Shown piece by piece: positions 43,352-54,229 of a stretch of 64,000 nucleotides of DNA. The notes below the pieces were generated by a model that was given only the letters and a program-made list of their open reading frames with translations, made no database searches and was not told the origin of the DNA. Source of the stretch: Monosporascus cannonballus (taxonomy: Eukaryota; Ascomycota; Sordariomycetes; Xylariales); contig QJNS01000025.1 of NCBI GenBank assembly GCA_004154925.1, positions 1-64,000 on the forward strand, written 5' to 3'. The number at the start of each line of letters is the position of its first letter. Positions within the stretch are counted from its first letter, which is position 1. The position numbers and the translations under genes were made by a program.

Positions 43352-44349
43352 CTAGGCGGCGCCAAAGTCTTGCGCCTTGCTGGACACGAGGAGGCCGATG
43401 ATCAGACCGAAAAGACCGAGGACTGAACTGAAGATTTCGATGACGAGGATCTTGACGAAGCTATAAGGAGGGTTTAAATAGTTAGCGTATTTAGTGAGCG
43501 AGGCAAGGGCGTCGTGACCACGCATGGAGATCAGAAACAAGAACAAGGAAAGGCAAACGCGAAAACATACAGGGACGCGTCGGCGGCGTCGGCGAGGGCG
43601 GCGCCGCTGCCGTTGATGCCGACGGCGACGCCGCAGACGAGGTTGCAGGCGCCGACGGTGAGCCCGGCCCAGAAGAGCGCGAAGCCCGTGTAGTAGCTGT
43701 TGGGGGAGTAGAGCTCGGCGTCGCTCACGTAGCCGACCTTGGCCGAGAAGACGATGGCCATGATGACGCCGTAGATGGCCACGACCTCGCAGAAGATGAT
43801 GGAGATGAGGTTCTTGGTCCGGATCCGCGGTGCCTTGACGCCTGCGCCCAGGATCGACGAGCCCGTGATGAAGATGCCCCTGCGGTTTTTTTCGTCGTCG
43901 CGTCAGTCAGTCAGTCAGTCAGTCCGTCATGTTAGGTGGTTGATGATTATGCGGCGCAGCCCGAGAACCGCGGTCGGGAAGGGGAAAGACGGGGGGGGGG
44001 GGGGGGGTTGGGGCTAGATGTACCATGCTGCTCCTACTACCGAGAGGCCGATGCAGAGCGAGATGCCCATATCCGCCCACGCGTACGGCGATATCGATTC
44101 GAGGAAGGCTCCGACCTGTTGAACGGTGAGACGACACTGAGGCGGGAATATAGTTCGGCTTCGGGACGTACGTTGAACCTCTCGCCACTGCCGGTGAAGA
44201 GCATGTCTGCGAACTGTCAGCTACTGTGCAACACAGTCGCATCCATTCATTCGTCCCCCCCCCCATAGGTCCAAGGCAAGACACGTACAAGCTCCGACGA
44301 TGGTGAGGAGAGTCGATAGGCTCCCCAAGCCATATGTTAACCCGCCCAT
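43352..44349 (-). CDS. vma16: V-ATPase proteolipid subunit c''
   Basis: Five exons on the minus strand: 44349-44289, 44206-44172 (35 nt), 44115-44024, 43879-43571 and 43460-43352; 201 aa. Subunit c'' belongs to the membrane rotor ring that carries protons across the vacuolar membrane. The protein begins [10 protein letters not shown]. It has '[18 protein letters not shown]', '[16 protein letters not shown]', '[29 protein letters not shown]' with the proton-carrying Glu near 94, '[19 protein letters not shown]', and '[23 protein letters not shown]' ending KAQDFGAA. c'' is preferred over c and c' because of the [15 protein letters not shown] segment and the overall length. Splice sites were chosen to keep the family alignment. 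Introns 1 and 3 hold a C10 and a G17 tract. Confidence 0.92.
43905..44007. repeat. (CAGT)n microsatellite and G17 homopolymer inside an intron
   Basis: Within intron 3 of the V-ATPase c'' gene, tcagtcagtcagtcagtcag occurs near 43906-43925, and an uninterrupted run of 17 G follows at 43991-44007. On the transcribed strand the run is poly-C close to the donor side. Both tracts are likely to vary in length between isolates. Confidence 0.8.
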
Positions 44350-45067
44350 CTTGATAGAGTTCCCTGTGTGATGTCGCTAGCTGTTTGTTCTTCGATGGGA
44401 TGCGATAGGGAGGCAGGGAGGCAGGGAGGGAGTTTCGGTTGCTCGTCGAATGGCTGGCTTCTTGGGCTTGGAATCAGCTCAACCGCTTGCTGCAGAACGG
44501 AGCTACGCTAGATTCAGTACGGATATGGCGACGTCGAAGGTTCACTCAGTCCTAGTCGGCTGCTAAGTTGCCAGGCAGAGCTCCCTACCTTGGCTTGTAC
44601 TATGTATGGTAAGTCGGCGCCACGCTTGAATGTCGGCAATGGCACCTTACATAAGCAAGATAATCGGCCCGGAGAATTGGAACCTCCGGAGGCCGCTGCT
44701 TGTACCTATGTACACAGATACCTAGGTACTTCCCAATGACCCCCTCCTTGAGTCACTGGGGTCGGTGCTGGAATCAATCAATGGCGGGGCAATTCTCAGT
44801 GGGGTTCAGCTTTACCAAAAAATTACATGTCCATTAATTGACGTTTTCTGACCCCTCCAGAGGCTCAACGACGAGGAACCATCACAGCATATACAACCAT
44901 ACACACACACACACACATTTACACTTACACTCCCCGATAGCGGGACGGAAGCACCAGCCAAACTGTCACTCTACCGCTCGCTGCGCCCTCTCTCACGAGG
45001 CCTGCTGAACAACACCATCCACCGCACCGTCATCACCACCACCGCCGCCGCCGCCACCAGCAGCAAG
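44350..45067. promoter_or_regulatory. Shared upstream region of vma16 and arc1
   Basis: 718 bp between divergent start codons. It contains an (ac)n run near 44905-44920, repeated ggcaggga units at 44411-44430 and CCTAGGTA-like motifs at 44718-44730. No specific factor site is assigned. Confidence 0.5.
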
Positions 45068-46300
45068 ATGGCGTCGGCTCTGGAGGCGCAGAAGCTCTCG
45101 CCGGCCGAGGAGGCCGAGGTGCAGCAGTGGCTGGCGACGTCGGAGCGGCTGCGGAGCAGCTCTCCCCCGTCGTCGGACATCCTCGACAGGCTGAACGCGC
45201 ACCTGGCGTCGCGGACGACGCTGCTGGGCACGAAGCCGTCGCGGGCCGACGTGGCCGTGTACGAGGCGCTGGCGCCGGCGGTGCGGGGGTGGGCGGCGGA
45301 GCAGCGCACGGGGCGGGACGGGGGCCGGCCGCACGTCGTGCGCCACCTCGACTTCGTGCAGAACAGCCCGGCCGTGTTCGGCCTGCGCGTCGGCGACGCC
45401 GACAAGATCGCAGTCGACCCCGAGGAGGTGCTCTACGTCCAGCCGCCGGCGGACGCCAAGGCCGAGAAGAAGAAGGCGAAGGAGAAGGAGGCCGCCGCCT
45501 CCGCCGCCGCCGCCGGGGGTGCCGCCGCGACCGTGGCCGACCGCACCAGGGCCGCCGCCGAGACCGTCAAGGACGCCGCCGCGGACGCGAAGGACAAGGT
45601 GGCCGCAGCCGTGGGGGCGGCAGCAGCCGGCGGCGAGGCGAAGCCGAAGAAGAAGAAGAAGGAGAAGGCGCCGAAGCAACCCAAGGCTCCGGCGGCGCCC
45701 GCGTCGCCCCCCTCGCCGCGCCTGATCGACCTGCGCGTGGGCCACATCCTGAAGGCGATCAAGCACCCGGAGGCCGACAGCCTGTACGTGTCGACGATCG
45801 ACATGGGCGACAAGCCGGGCGCCGACGACACGGAGGAGTACGAGGGCCGGACGTGCCGGACCGTGTGCTCGGGCCTCAACGGGCTCGTGCCGCTCGAGGA
45901 GATGCAGGGCCGGAAGGTCGTCGTCGTCGCCAACCTCAAGCCCGTCAAGATGCGCGGCATCAAGTCGTGCGCCATGGTGCTCGCCGCGTCGCAGCGCCTC
46001 GCCGAGGGCGAAGCCGACGATCACAAGGGCCCCGTCGAGCTCGTGGCCCCGCCCGCCGCCGCCCAGCCCGGCGAGCGTGTCTGCTTCGAGGGCTGGTGGG
46101 GCGAGCCCGAGGGCCTCCTCAACCCCAAGAAGAAGATCTGGGAGACCTTCCAGCCGGGCTTCACTACCACCGACAACCTGGAGGTCGCCTTCGACGGACG
46201 GGTCGTCAAGGAGGCGGGCAAGGAGGAGCTGGGCAAGCTGGTCACGGCCAGCGGTGGCGTGTGTACGGTCAAGAGCTTGAAGGGGGCTACTGTACGATAA
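45068..46300 (+). CDS. arc1: tRNA-aminoacylation cofactor (Arc1/EMAP-II-type tRNA-binding protein)
   Basis: 410 aa, single exon. Arc1 delivers tRNAs to methionyl- and glutamyl-tRNA synthetases in the cytoplasm. The N-terminal ~115 residues look like the GST-C-like docking domain ('AEVQQWLATSERL', 'LNAHLASRTTLLGTKPSRADVAVYEAL'). A long Lys/Ala/Glu-rich linker (about 135-215) follows, with basic stretches suited to tRNA binding. From about 218 comes an OB-fold EMAP-II-like domain ('LIDLRVGHILKAIKHPEADSL', 'RTVCSGLNGLVPLEEMQGR', 'VVVANLKPVKMRGIKSCAM'), ending near 'GLTTTDN'-type residues. The linker is extremely GC-rich, which leaves long chance open frames in the other five frames. Confidence 0.9.
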   Translation: MASALEAQKLSPAEEAEVQQWLATSERLRSSSPPSSDILDRLNAHLASRTTLLGTKPSRADVAVYEALAPAVRGWAAEQRTGRDGGRPHVVRHLDFVQNSPAVFGLRVGDADKIAVDPEEVLYVQPPADAKAEKKKAKEKEAAASAAAAGGAAATVADRTRAAAETVKDAAADAKDKVAAAVGAAAAGGEAKPKKKKKEKAPKQPKAPAAPASPPSPRLIDLRVGHILKAIKHPEADSLYVSTIDMGDKPGADDTEEYEGRTCRTVCSGLNGLVPLEEMQGRKVVVVANLKPVKMRGIKSCAMVLAASQRLAEGEADDHKGPVELVAPPAAAQPGERVCFEGWWGEPEGLLNPKKKIWETFQPGFTTTDNLEVAFDGRVVKEAGKEELGKLVTASGGVCTVKSLKGATVR

Positions 46301-46549
46301 CGGAATGATCATATTCACCCCCGTATACGAGGCTAGGCGGAGGTCACAAAAAAAAAGAGTATAACGAGTTAAACGAGACGTAATAGGAATCTCAGTGAAC
46401 GACATCATTATTTGGAGCTGGCTACAAGCATCGCTCTCCTTTCTCTCCGCTCGAGAGACCCTTTCCCCCGTGCGTGTGTGAGCATCAGCAAATTACCAGC
46501 CACTACCGCTTTCCCCGTGACAACCGTCCACCGGCCAGTCCGGCGCTGG

Positions 46550-47372
46550 TTAGTCCTGGTACGGGTACGTCGGCGTGATTATCGTCTCGGCGGTAATGGT
46601 AGGCACGCCGGGGCAACCCGTCGTGTACGTGATCCACTGCGTTGGGATATGGCAAGGGTCGCATGTTGCGCACGTTCCGCTCGACACAGTAGTCGTCGGC
46701 GTCGTCGGGCAGCAGTCCGTCGAGCACGGTACCGTCGTGCTCGACACCTTGATGTACAACGGGCACACCTGGTCGGTTGCCGGCGGGGGGCAAGAGAGCG
46801 TAGGGCAAGTGACTATGAGTGAGTTAGTTTTCTTTCTTTCATCTCTTTCATTTCTCCTTTTTTTTTTCCTCTTGGGGGCAAGTGACAGAAGGTGCTCATC
46901 GTGGGAATGGTGGCTAGCAGGTGAAGGTGAGGAGACGCCGTAGAAGGAAAAAGGGGGATGTGGGGTGGACGAATGGATGCAGAGGGACGTAGTGAGTCTG
47001 GCAGAATATCGACTGTGCAAGAGAAAAGAGACGGGAAGAGAAAAGAGGAGGAGGAAAGGCTCACCGGCCGGAGCAGTCACGGTGTGCGTGTGGCACAAGT
47101 GAATCCCGGTCCACGCCGTCAAGTGCGCCGTGTCGATGTACGTGGTGGTGCAGGTCGTCGGCACCGGCTCGGGCCTCAGTGGGTCCACGGCCGCCGAGGT
47201 GGCAGAAGGGGTGACGACTGCGCCTGCAGGCACCGCGTTGCTGGGTGGCGGGGACCTCGTTAGCTAAATGGCTTCTGCTAGCGGGGGAGAGGCGTGGAGA
47301 AAATGCTACTCACGTGGTCGCCAGCAGTCCGGCGGTGGCTGCGAGGAAGACGATGTACGGGGAGAACATCAT
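46550..47372 (-). CDS. Small secreted cysteine-rich protein
   Basis: Three exons on the minus strand: 47372-47314, 47240-47065 and 46812-46550; 165 aa. The start MMFSPYIVFLAATAGLLATT is a signal peptide. The mature part is rich in Thr, Pro and Cys, with Cys pairs and a CC doublet ('TDCCPTT', 'CATCDPC'), and it ends TPTYPYQD. About 14 Cys are present in exons 2 and 3. Intron 1 (GTGAGT) is 73 nt and intron 2 (GTGAGC) is 252 nt and pyrimidine-rich. No known domain was recognised. It could be a cell-wall protein or an effector-like small secreted protein. The location of intron 2 is less certain than that of intron 1. Confidence 0.72.
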
Positions 47373-50035
47373 GTTGATGAGGTGTTTAGGTAGGTCGGTA
47401 TGTTGGTAGATGGGTAGATGGGTAAGGCTATGTATGTAAGTAGTGAGTGTTATCTTCGGACTGAGAAACTGCTGGTGACTCGCAAGCGGGGTGCGCTGAG
47501 TTCTACCGAGTTTCCCGAAATCGAGATGTATGCAGTGGATGAGTAGGAGGAAGGAGATTTGAGTGGCAGAGTTGGGTGGGTGATACGAGTTAAAGCTGGA
47601 CCGCAGGAAGGTGCTGCAAGTAAATGGTTCCCCGCGCCTTACCTGCCTTCCCGTTGGACGTGCTTGCCGTCAAGGTTGATAAACTTGGATTTATATCATG
47701 CAATCACATCATGACTTCCTTCCCACCTTTTGCTGTCTTACCCGTCTGTATAATTGCGTTAGGGGGGGCAGGAGGCGCAACCGGCCTCCTGAATATACAC
47801 ATCAAGCTATCTCCAAATCTGGCACTGAGCCCATGGACCAGCTGAGCTCGAGTCTCTGACAGACGTTCAAGTTGGCTAGACACAGCTCTCGTACTTGCCC
47901 AAGTAATCAATATATCTACGTAAGTATAGGTCGATCGCCTGGTGCTATGGAATTGGCTGTCTCGTCTAGCCCTGAGGTGACACGTAAATATAGGGGATCT
48001 GCATGCTAGTGCGAGACTGCTTCCCCATAGTGCATACATATGTACGCCTCCACGCTGCCCGGGTCTCAGCGCGACCCGATACTTCCGGGTGCACTACCAA
48101 TCACGAGATAGAGTGGCTGGATCGTCCCTCCCAGCACTCCCTCGCCATGCCCAGCCGCTGCGAGTAATACGTATTGATCTTCCCACGTCACCTCGCGAAG
48201 AGGAGCGGCTGAAAGATCCAGTTCACGTCTTGTCTCCCTTACGTGAACGCTAACTTACGTCAGACATACGAGCCGATGCGCTCATCGCCCTGTTCCCCCG
48301 AAACTATGTGTAATTAGTGTATATCCGTCTGAACTCAACTCGACAGGACAGGTAGGTCGTAGCTGTCGACCACGGCCATCGGCATAATATGCACGCACGC
48401 GCGAACCGATGCAGGTCCAGACGGGTATCGCGCCCCTCCGTCCTACTTCGCATGTACGTACGCGGTGTCTAGAGGCGATCGGCTAGCCAGCAACGGTCAC
48501 CCGCGGTCTTTTCTGCGCCAGAGGAATATACTCGGGAAGTGGTTGACACTTCGTGCGCCCCTAGACGACCCAACCACATATGTGCGTGGTCCCGTTACGT
48601 TGAGCAGATCAGGTAGATCCTCGAGCGTACGCGATGCCGTACTTCCTCAATAACACGCCCAAAAGGACTGATAGGAACACGGTAATGCTCGCCAACGGGC
48701 ACCCGAGCCTCTACATCATCGTCTTCTCGTACGTTAGATATAGCTACCTACTTAGCTAGGTAGCTCCCGGTGTGATCTGGCCGATGAGCAGCCACGGGTA
48801 GCCACAGGCACGGGTTAACCGTGACGTACGGGCGGCTGACGAGGGGCCACGTCGTACACGTTCAAACCAGAACGGGGCCAGGGATCGTGCAACGCGGTAT
48901 TTGTAGTCCGATGTTTGCGGCTTCCGGTCGGGTCGGTCATGTTCATTACACTTTAACCGTATTGCGTGACACGGGGTTGACGATGAGCATCGGTTACCCG
49001 CCTACTGTCGCCTCGACAAGGCTGGAATAGTGGGCGATATTTTCGTTAACTGGGAGACGAGATACAAAGCCCCTCTCCTCTCAGCGAGGAGGGAAGTCCT
49101 ATAGATAAATGAGTAATCACAATAAGGCCCCATACTCTCCAGAAAAGAGTGCCGTAGCAGTAGGCATCGTCAGGCCCTGTAGTAGTTGGCGGGGCCTGAG
49201 ACATAACTTTTTGTCTTCTCCCCTTCCCACAGAAGGAAGTGGGCTCGAATCTGGCCTGAGCTTTTTGACCTTTCTATTCTCGTTTTCCTCTTCTTATACT
49301 GGTACGTACGGTTATCATGCCAACATTCCTAAAGCATCATCTTGTCAATATACCGCAAGCAACGTATCTACAGTACTATAGCATTCGGGGGCCTTGCTCT
49401 ATTCTGTTTGTTTCTGATACGGCGTTGCCCTCTGAAGTCCTCGTCGCCAAGTGGAAACGCAAGCAAATAACATAGCCGCACACGAGTCCCGGTCTTCAAG
49501 CTACCCTGCGTATTACTTAGGTAAGCTCCAAACCAACCGCTTTGCCACACTAGTGATCGAAAATGGCACTCAAAAGTATACAGCAAATGGGCACTTGTGC
49601 CCAATGTTCTGGTATTGTGGAGTCTCTCGGTCATATACGGGGCATGAATGTCTGTACATCTATACATAGATCATACCATCCTCGTCTCTACGTTAAAGGC
49701 TCCTCCAATATACATAGCCCAAAGGCGCCTCATGAGGCTTGACTCGTGAGACTCCTGCCCGGGCGCATATAATACAAGATTTATATATGAGATCTCTCTT
49801 ATGCAGCGCGCTCCTTCTATCGAGTTCTTTTCCCGACCACGTTAGAACACCATCATAACACGTTATAAGCACCAACCCAACGCCTGAGAATGCATTCGCT
49901 ACCGGGTGGGAACACCGGGATGTGTCGGATTCGTGTGACTAATACCACCCAAAAAAAAAAAGATAAGTTCTATCAAGATCAGGAGAAGAAGTACTCGCTG
50001 GTCTTGAGCCTAGATACGTCGAAGTCTCCCTATAG
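47373..50035. other. Long intergenic region
   Basis: 2.7 kb with no complete gene. At 48632-48730 the plus strand has a stop-free stretch that reads like protein ('MPYFLNNTPKRTDR', 'VMLANGHPSLYIIVFS') and is followed by a possible gtacgt donor. It is too short to assign. Elsewhere only short open frames were seen. Confidence 0.45.
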
Positions 50036-53000
50036 TTATCCGTTAGCAATTTGATCTTGGGCCGGCGACACGAACAGGACTCTTACCTTCTTGGGTATTT
50101 CAGGAAAGGTGAGTGGGAGCCAGAACTGAAGAGGAGTCTTCGGTTTATCTGATCTCTCTGGGCGCTTGGTCGCCCCGGTCAGTTTCAATTCGAAGTCCGT
50201 GGCGTTGATCATGGTCTTCGTTAGCTCAGGGTCTTCTCCTCTCAATAGCCGGGCTTCTGTCCCGTCGGCCATATCCCGGGCTGCTTCCTCCGACTCCTCT
50301 TCCGCTAGTGCAACTGTCGCACCCTCGTCGGCGCTAGGAATATGCCCCAGGGCAACTTGGTCCATATCCTCGATTGAAGACAGTGGCTGAATTTTTGACT
50401 CTTCTTCGAAGAGGCTGGCAGGGGTCACCATGGCCTGACCTTTCCGCACCTCCTCGGGATCCTCGGACTGAAGAAGTCGCTGCCTCTCCCGCTCCTGCAA
50501 GAGTTCGTCACGCAACGCCATTTTCTTCTTCTTGCGGAGTTCCTTGATCTTCTTTCCCACGTTGGACGCCGGGTCGACGTTTGCGAGGTATAGCGAGCCC
50601 TTATATCTGGCTTCGAATTCCGCGGCCAAACGTCCGATAACATCCTCACTGTGTATTCTGATAAACGCGTCGCGCAAGACCCGGTTCATCACGTCGACAT
50701 CTGCTGCATGTGTCCAGAATGAGTCGTGCACCGCAGCGAATGAGAGGCCGAGTTCGTCGCATTCAAGAGCAGATAAGAGCATGTGACTGGCATCGAGCGA
50801 GTGAATGAAATTTGGCGGAAAAGCTTGCAGCTGCTTCCTCCGGTTGACAGGATCAGAGCGGTCGGGGACTTGCAAGTTCAGATCTTGAAGGCTTGTTTGG
50901 ACGATGCGAGTTCCAGACTTCCGGTAGGGTTGGACAACAGGCATGCGCAGCGGAGTAGTCCAGATGATGGTCGACCTAAAGGAGTCAAGAAGTTCTTCGG
51001 TGGCTGACTTCGTTTTCTTCGTTCTCGATTTTACGGGGGAGGGCGCTGGTCCCTCCGCTACTTGGTCGAGTTGTTCGGGGGTTAATGCGCGACAGACGCG
51101 CCCTGCGCACTCTCCGAGCCAGTACTGAATGTCATGAGCTCCTCGGAACATGGTTGAGAGGGCTTTAAAAATCTTAGTGGCGATATAGGAGGCGAGTACG
51201 GTTGCAGGCACTCCGGTCTCCTCCTGCAAGTTAGGATAAGCAGCATCGAGCTGTTTCAGGACTTGCGCCTTCGCCCCGACGAACGTGACCCCGTAGACGT
51301 TGGTCATGACTGTCTGTTTCACCACCTTCCGGGTGATCTTGCCGTCAACAGCCTTCCCCATGAAGTTGTCAGACTCCACATCCTCGGCGACGCTTTGCTT
51401 TACTAGATCTGCGACAGCTGAATAGACATCCGCGGGCCGCTCTCCCGGGACTAGGTTTACCTGTTGAGCACCCCAAAGATCACCTCCAAGGGCGGCGTAG
51501 TGCTGCAGGCCATTGCAGGTGCCATCCTGATGCACCGGTAGGTGAGACACGAATTTGGTGGGGTCGGGTGAATCGAGTGCTGCCTTGAGCTCGAAGCAGG
51601 TAGCTAAACACTGCCACGGATCTTCGGCCTTTAGCCACCACCGCTTTCCGTTCAAGGGGTTGGTAACCGAATCCGAGATGTTGGCAAGGTTGTCGACTGT
51701 GAACGCCTCTCGCTCCCTGAGGCTGGCCTTGTCGAAGCCGAAAACGTTTGCCAGATGCACCTTCAACCACCGAAGTCCGTTCTCACCGAGTTCTTTGCCA
51801 ACTGCGAACCGAAGAAGTCCACGTGTATGATCGGCACCCATATGATTGAGATATGTGGGAATCGGATAAGCACGTCCTCGGAAATCCATATTATGCGGGA
51901 AATAGAAGGTTTGGTCTTTAAGTGCTCTGGCGATCTCAAGTTGGAAGTTCATGAAACACCGCTCGGAGTGCATGCCCGACTTCAGGTTCTCCGCCGCCTT
52001 CACGGCCTTGAACCATTCCCGCCGATGCATCATATCCTCGGATTCGGCTGGCTCCGGAGGAATACGTATACTAGGGTGAAGAGGGGGGATATTCGCAAGT
52101 TTCTCTCCGGTGTTCCAGGCTTCGAGCATCACGTCAAAAACGGGCTGGTTGATCTGCCATGCAGTTCGCCCAAGCACGTCTAAGCCCTTACTGACTTGCT
52201 CCATATCCCCTCGGTCCACGGCTGCTTCAGCGTATATTCGTTGGTCCTTCTCGCCGTTCTTGATCCGGACGAGCTGCGAGGGAGATACGAGGAAGCCACC
52301 TTTGTCGAACTTGGTCCAGGGCTCGGGTTCGACAAGCATAGGCAGGTGCCTTGCAAGGAAGTCACCCCGCGGCTCGCGCTTCAGGAGGTCGACCAGCCAC
52401 TTATTGGGTAGAATGACACCGACCTTCTTGCCCCTCCGATGCATAGTCGCGTGAGCCATGGCAGGCTGTACCTGGCTAACGAATGCCTTCGTCTCAGGAT
52501 GCTCTCTGACAACATTAACCTTGGCGCTATCTAGGAGCCTTCCGAGCAGCACAGCGCCGACTTTGGCCCTGATGTAGACGGGCCAATGCCGAGTATCATA
52601 TGCCGAGCATTCGACGACGTTGGATGCGGATTCGGCCTCGGAAGACTTTTGAGCGTCCGGAGCCACCTCCGCTTGTTGACGACTCTGATGGAACACGCGC
52701 CTTTGGCGTTTGGCACTCTTTCCCTTACGAGGCGGCATCGCGTTTTGCCGAACAAGCTGTCTGACATCCTCCTCGACCGCCTTGGCGAGGTTGTTGAGCA
52801 CGATCGACAGGGCAAGACCTTTGTCAGCGCCTTGCTGGGCAAAAGTATTCAAAACGCTGAGGATAGTGACTGCAGCCACTCGTGTAGGAGTTGACTGTCT
52901 CAAAAAAGGCGCATATAGGCATCGGTCCATGTCCTCCTGATTCTTATTGCTGCGCTGCTCCGACACGTCAAACATGTCAAACTCTAGCTGTAACTTGTTT

Positions 53001-54229
53001 TCAAGCGCCAAATGCCACTCATAGAGCTGCGAGTTCAAGGCGTTGGTAGACAGTGCGGTATTCATTCCCATCTTCCGCAGAGCCTGGTTTTCCTCTCTCC
53101 ATCGCTTGATAGCGGCATCGACACAGTCCTTTTCCAGACGAGCCTGGATTTCGCGCCGCTCATCAACTGATAATTTTGAGAGGTCCATACCTTTTATGTC
53201 CTCAAAGAACGACAAGATACTACGAAGTGTTTTTAGACCCAGCCCCTTCTGTTCTACCGGCCTGACCTGCAGTGTCTCGGAAGCCTCAGGGACCACGGAT
53301 GGCGTTGTTTTGTCAGTCTCGAGCGGCTGTGCGTTGTCCGGATCAGAAGAAAGCACGTCCCAATCGCCAAAAGAGAGGCTCGAGGCCGGTTGGTAAATAC
53401 TGGTGATTGTGCCCAGGTCCTGCTGTGTCAAGATATCGTCCTCGGAAAGTACGTCACGCATAGCATCGTCCCCGGGCATCATGTCCATGTATCGATTAAT
53501 AAGCCTCTCGAGTTGATCGCCCCGAGCAGACAGGATAGAGACCTTGAGCATGCAGGCAATCGTCTCAGCCGTGTGGGGGAGATTCGGACCCCGGACCTGT
53601 AGCTCGAACCAGCGATGCAGATTTTGGGCCCACTTGGCATCTGATTGTTCGAAAGCGCGCTCAAGACTGGCGCGCAAGTAACGATTGTGCAGGCCAACGA
53701 GCTCGTGCTGGGGCAGGGCGCCCGCCAATGTGCCTAATCTTTCCAGGACGAGGGCGGCCCTGTCCAGCTTGCAGACCTGCAAGCAGGCATCAAAGACGGA
53801 CAGCATATCCTCGATACCACCCGGCAGTCCGCTGAGCGTAGACCTCACCCGCGGAAAAGGCTCATGATTAGGCTTGACTACTAGAGGTAAGGATGTGTCA
53901 AAGGTTCTTAGATTGTATAGTGGCAGTCGGTCCGGAGCATGAGAGTAAGGCGATTGCATTCGGTTGAAGGCCATATCGTCTTGTCGTACCGGATCGTCTA
54001 CAGCAGTAGCTAACGGCCTTTGCGGTACTGGTCCGTAGGGGCTGCTGTAAGAAGTTTTCCGCCGCCATGGTAACAGGTCTGGTCGCGTTAATAACTGCCT
54101 GCGGCTGGTCGTAACTACGGATGGTGAAGGTGAAGGATGGACGGAGAGGGTTCTGGGAGCTAGTCGGGGTCGCAACGAGCCGATGCGAGAGACTGAAAGG
54201 CTACGTTGAGTCGGAGGTCGCACAAACAT
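50036..54229 (-). CDS. rpo41: Mitochondrial DNA-directed RNA polymerase (T7-like)
   Basis: 1397 aa, single exon. This single-subunit enzyme transcribes the mitochondrial genome and makes its primers (yeast Rpo41, Neurospora cyt-5). The basic N-terminus MFVRPPTQRSLSVSRIGSLR is a presequence. The N-terminal domain (to about 480) is variable. The polymerase domain carries 'DFRGRAYPIPTYLNH' near 775, motif A 'VHQDGTCNGLQHYAALGGD' near 897, the fingers motif 'KQTVMTNVYGVTFVGAK' near 970, and motif C 'AVHDSFWTH' near 1165 with the second catalytic Asp. After about 1230 there is a ~170-residue charged C-terminal extension (KKIKELRKKKKM..., then an acidic Ala/Glu stretch), longer than in T7. All catalytic residues seem intact. 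Confidence 0.95.
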   Translation of the reverse strand: MFVRPPTQRSLSVSRIGSLRPRLAPRTLSVHPSPSPSVVTTSRRQLLTRPDLLPWRRKTSYSSPYGPVPQRPLATAVDDPVRQDDMAFNRMQSPYSHAPDRLPLYNLRTFDTSLPLVVKPNHEPFPRVRSTLSGLPGGIEDMLSVFDACLQVCKLDRAALVLERLGTLAGALPQHELVGLHNRYLRASLERAFEQSDAKWAQNLHRWFELQVRGPNLPHTAETIACMLKVSILSARGDQLERLINRYMDMMPGDDAMRDVLSEDDILTQQDLGTITSIYQPASSLSFGDWDVLSSDPDNAQPLETDKTTPSVVPEASETLQVRPVEQKGLGLKTLRSILSFFEDIKGMDLSKLSVDERREIQARLEKDCVDAAIKRWREENQALRKMGMNTALSTNALNSQLYEWHLALENKLQLEFDMFDVSEQRSNKNQEDMDRCLYAPFLRQSTPTRVAAVTILSVLNTFAQQGADKGLALSIVLNNLAKAVEEDVRQLVRQNAMPPRKGKSAKRQRRVFHQSRQQAEVAPDAQKSSEAESASNVVECSAYDTRHWPVYIRAKVGAVLLGRLLDSAKVNVVREHPETKAFVSQVQPAMAHATMHRRGKKVGVILPNKWLVDLLKREPRGDFLARHLPMLVEPEPWTKFDKGGFLVSPSQLVRIKNGEKDQRIYAEAAVDRGDMEQVSKGLDVLGRTAWQINQPVFDVMLEAWNTGEKLANIPPLHPSIRIPPEPAESEDMMHRREWFKAVKAAENLKSGMHSERCFMNFQLEIARALKDQTFYFPHNMDFRGRAYPIPTYLNHMGADHTRGLLRFAVGKELGENGLRWLKVHLANVFGFDKASLREREAFTVDNLANISDSVTNPLNGKRWWLKAEDPWQCLATCFELKAALDSPDPTKFVSHLPVHQDGTCNGLQHYAALGGDLWGAQQVNLVPGERPADVYSAVADLVKQSVAEDVESDNFMGKAVDGKITRKVVKQTVMTNVYGVTFVGAKAQVLKQLDAAYPNLQEETGVPATVLASYIATKIFKALSTMFRGAHDIQYWLGECAGRVCRALTPEQLDQVAEGPAPSPVKSRTKKTKSATEELLDSFRSTIIWTTPLRMPVVQPYRKSGTRIVQTSLQDLNLQVPDRSDPVNRRKQLQAFPPNFIHSLDASHMLLSALECDELGLSFAAVHDSFWTHAADVDVMNRVLRDAFIRIHSEDVIGRLAAEFEARYKGSLYLANVDPASNVGKKIKELRKKKKMALRDELLQERERQRLLQSEDPEEVRKGQAMVTPASLFEEESKIQPLSSIEDMDQVALGHIPSADEGATVALAEEESEEAARDMADGTEARLLRGEDPELTKTMINATDFELKLTGATKRPERSDKPKTPLQFWLPLTFPEIPKKVRVLFVSPAQDQIANG

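Noticed and set aside
44993..46408. A 471-codon open frame on the minus strand, and a 393-codon frame on the plus strand, over arc1
   Set aside because: Both are shadows of the very GC-rich arc1 gene. Their products are low-complexity Arg/Gly/Leu strings, while the arc1 frame shows a conserved OB-fold domain.
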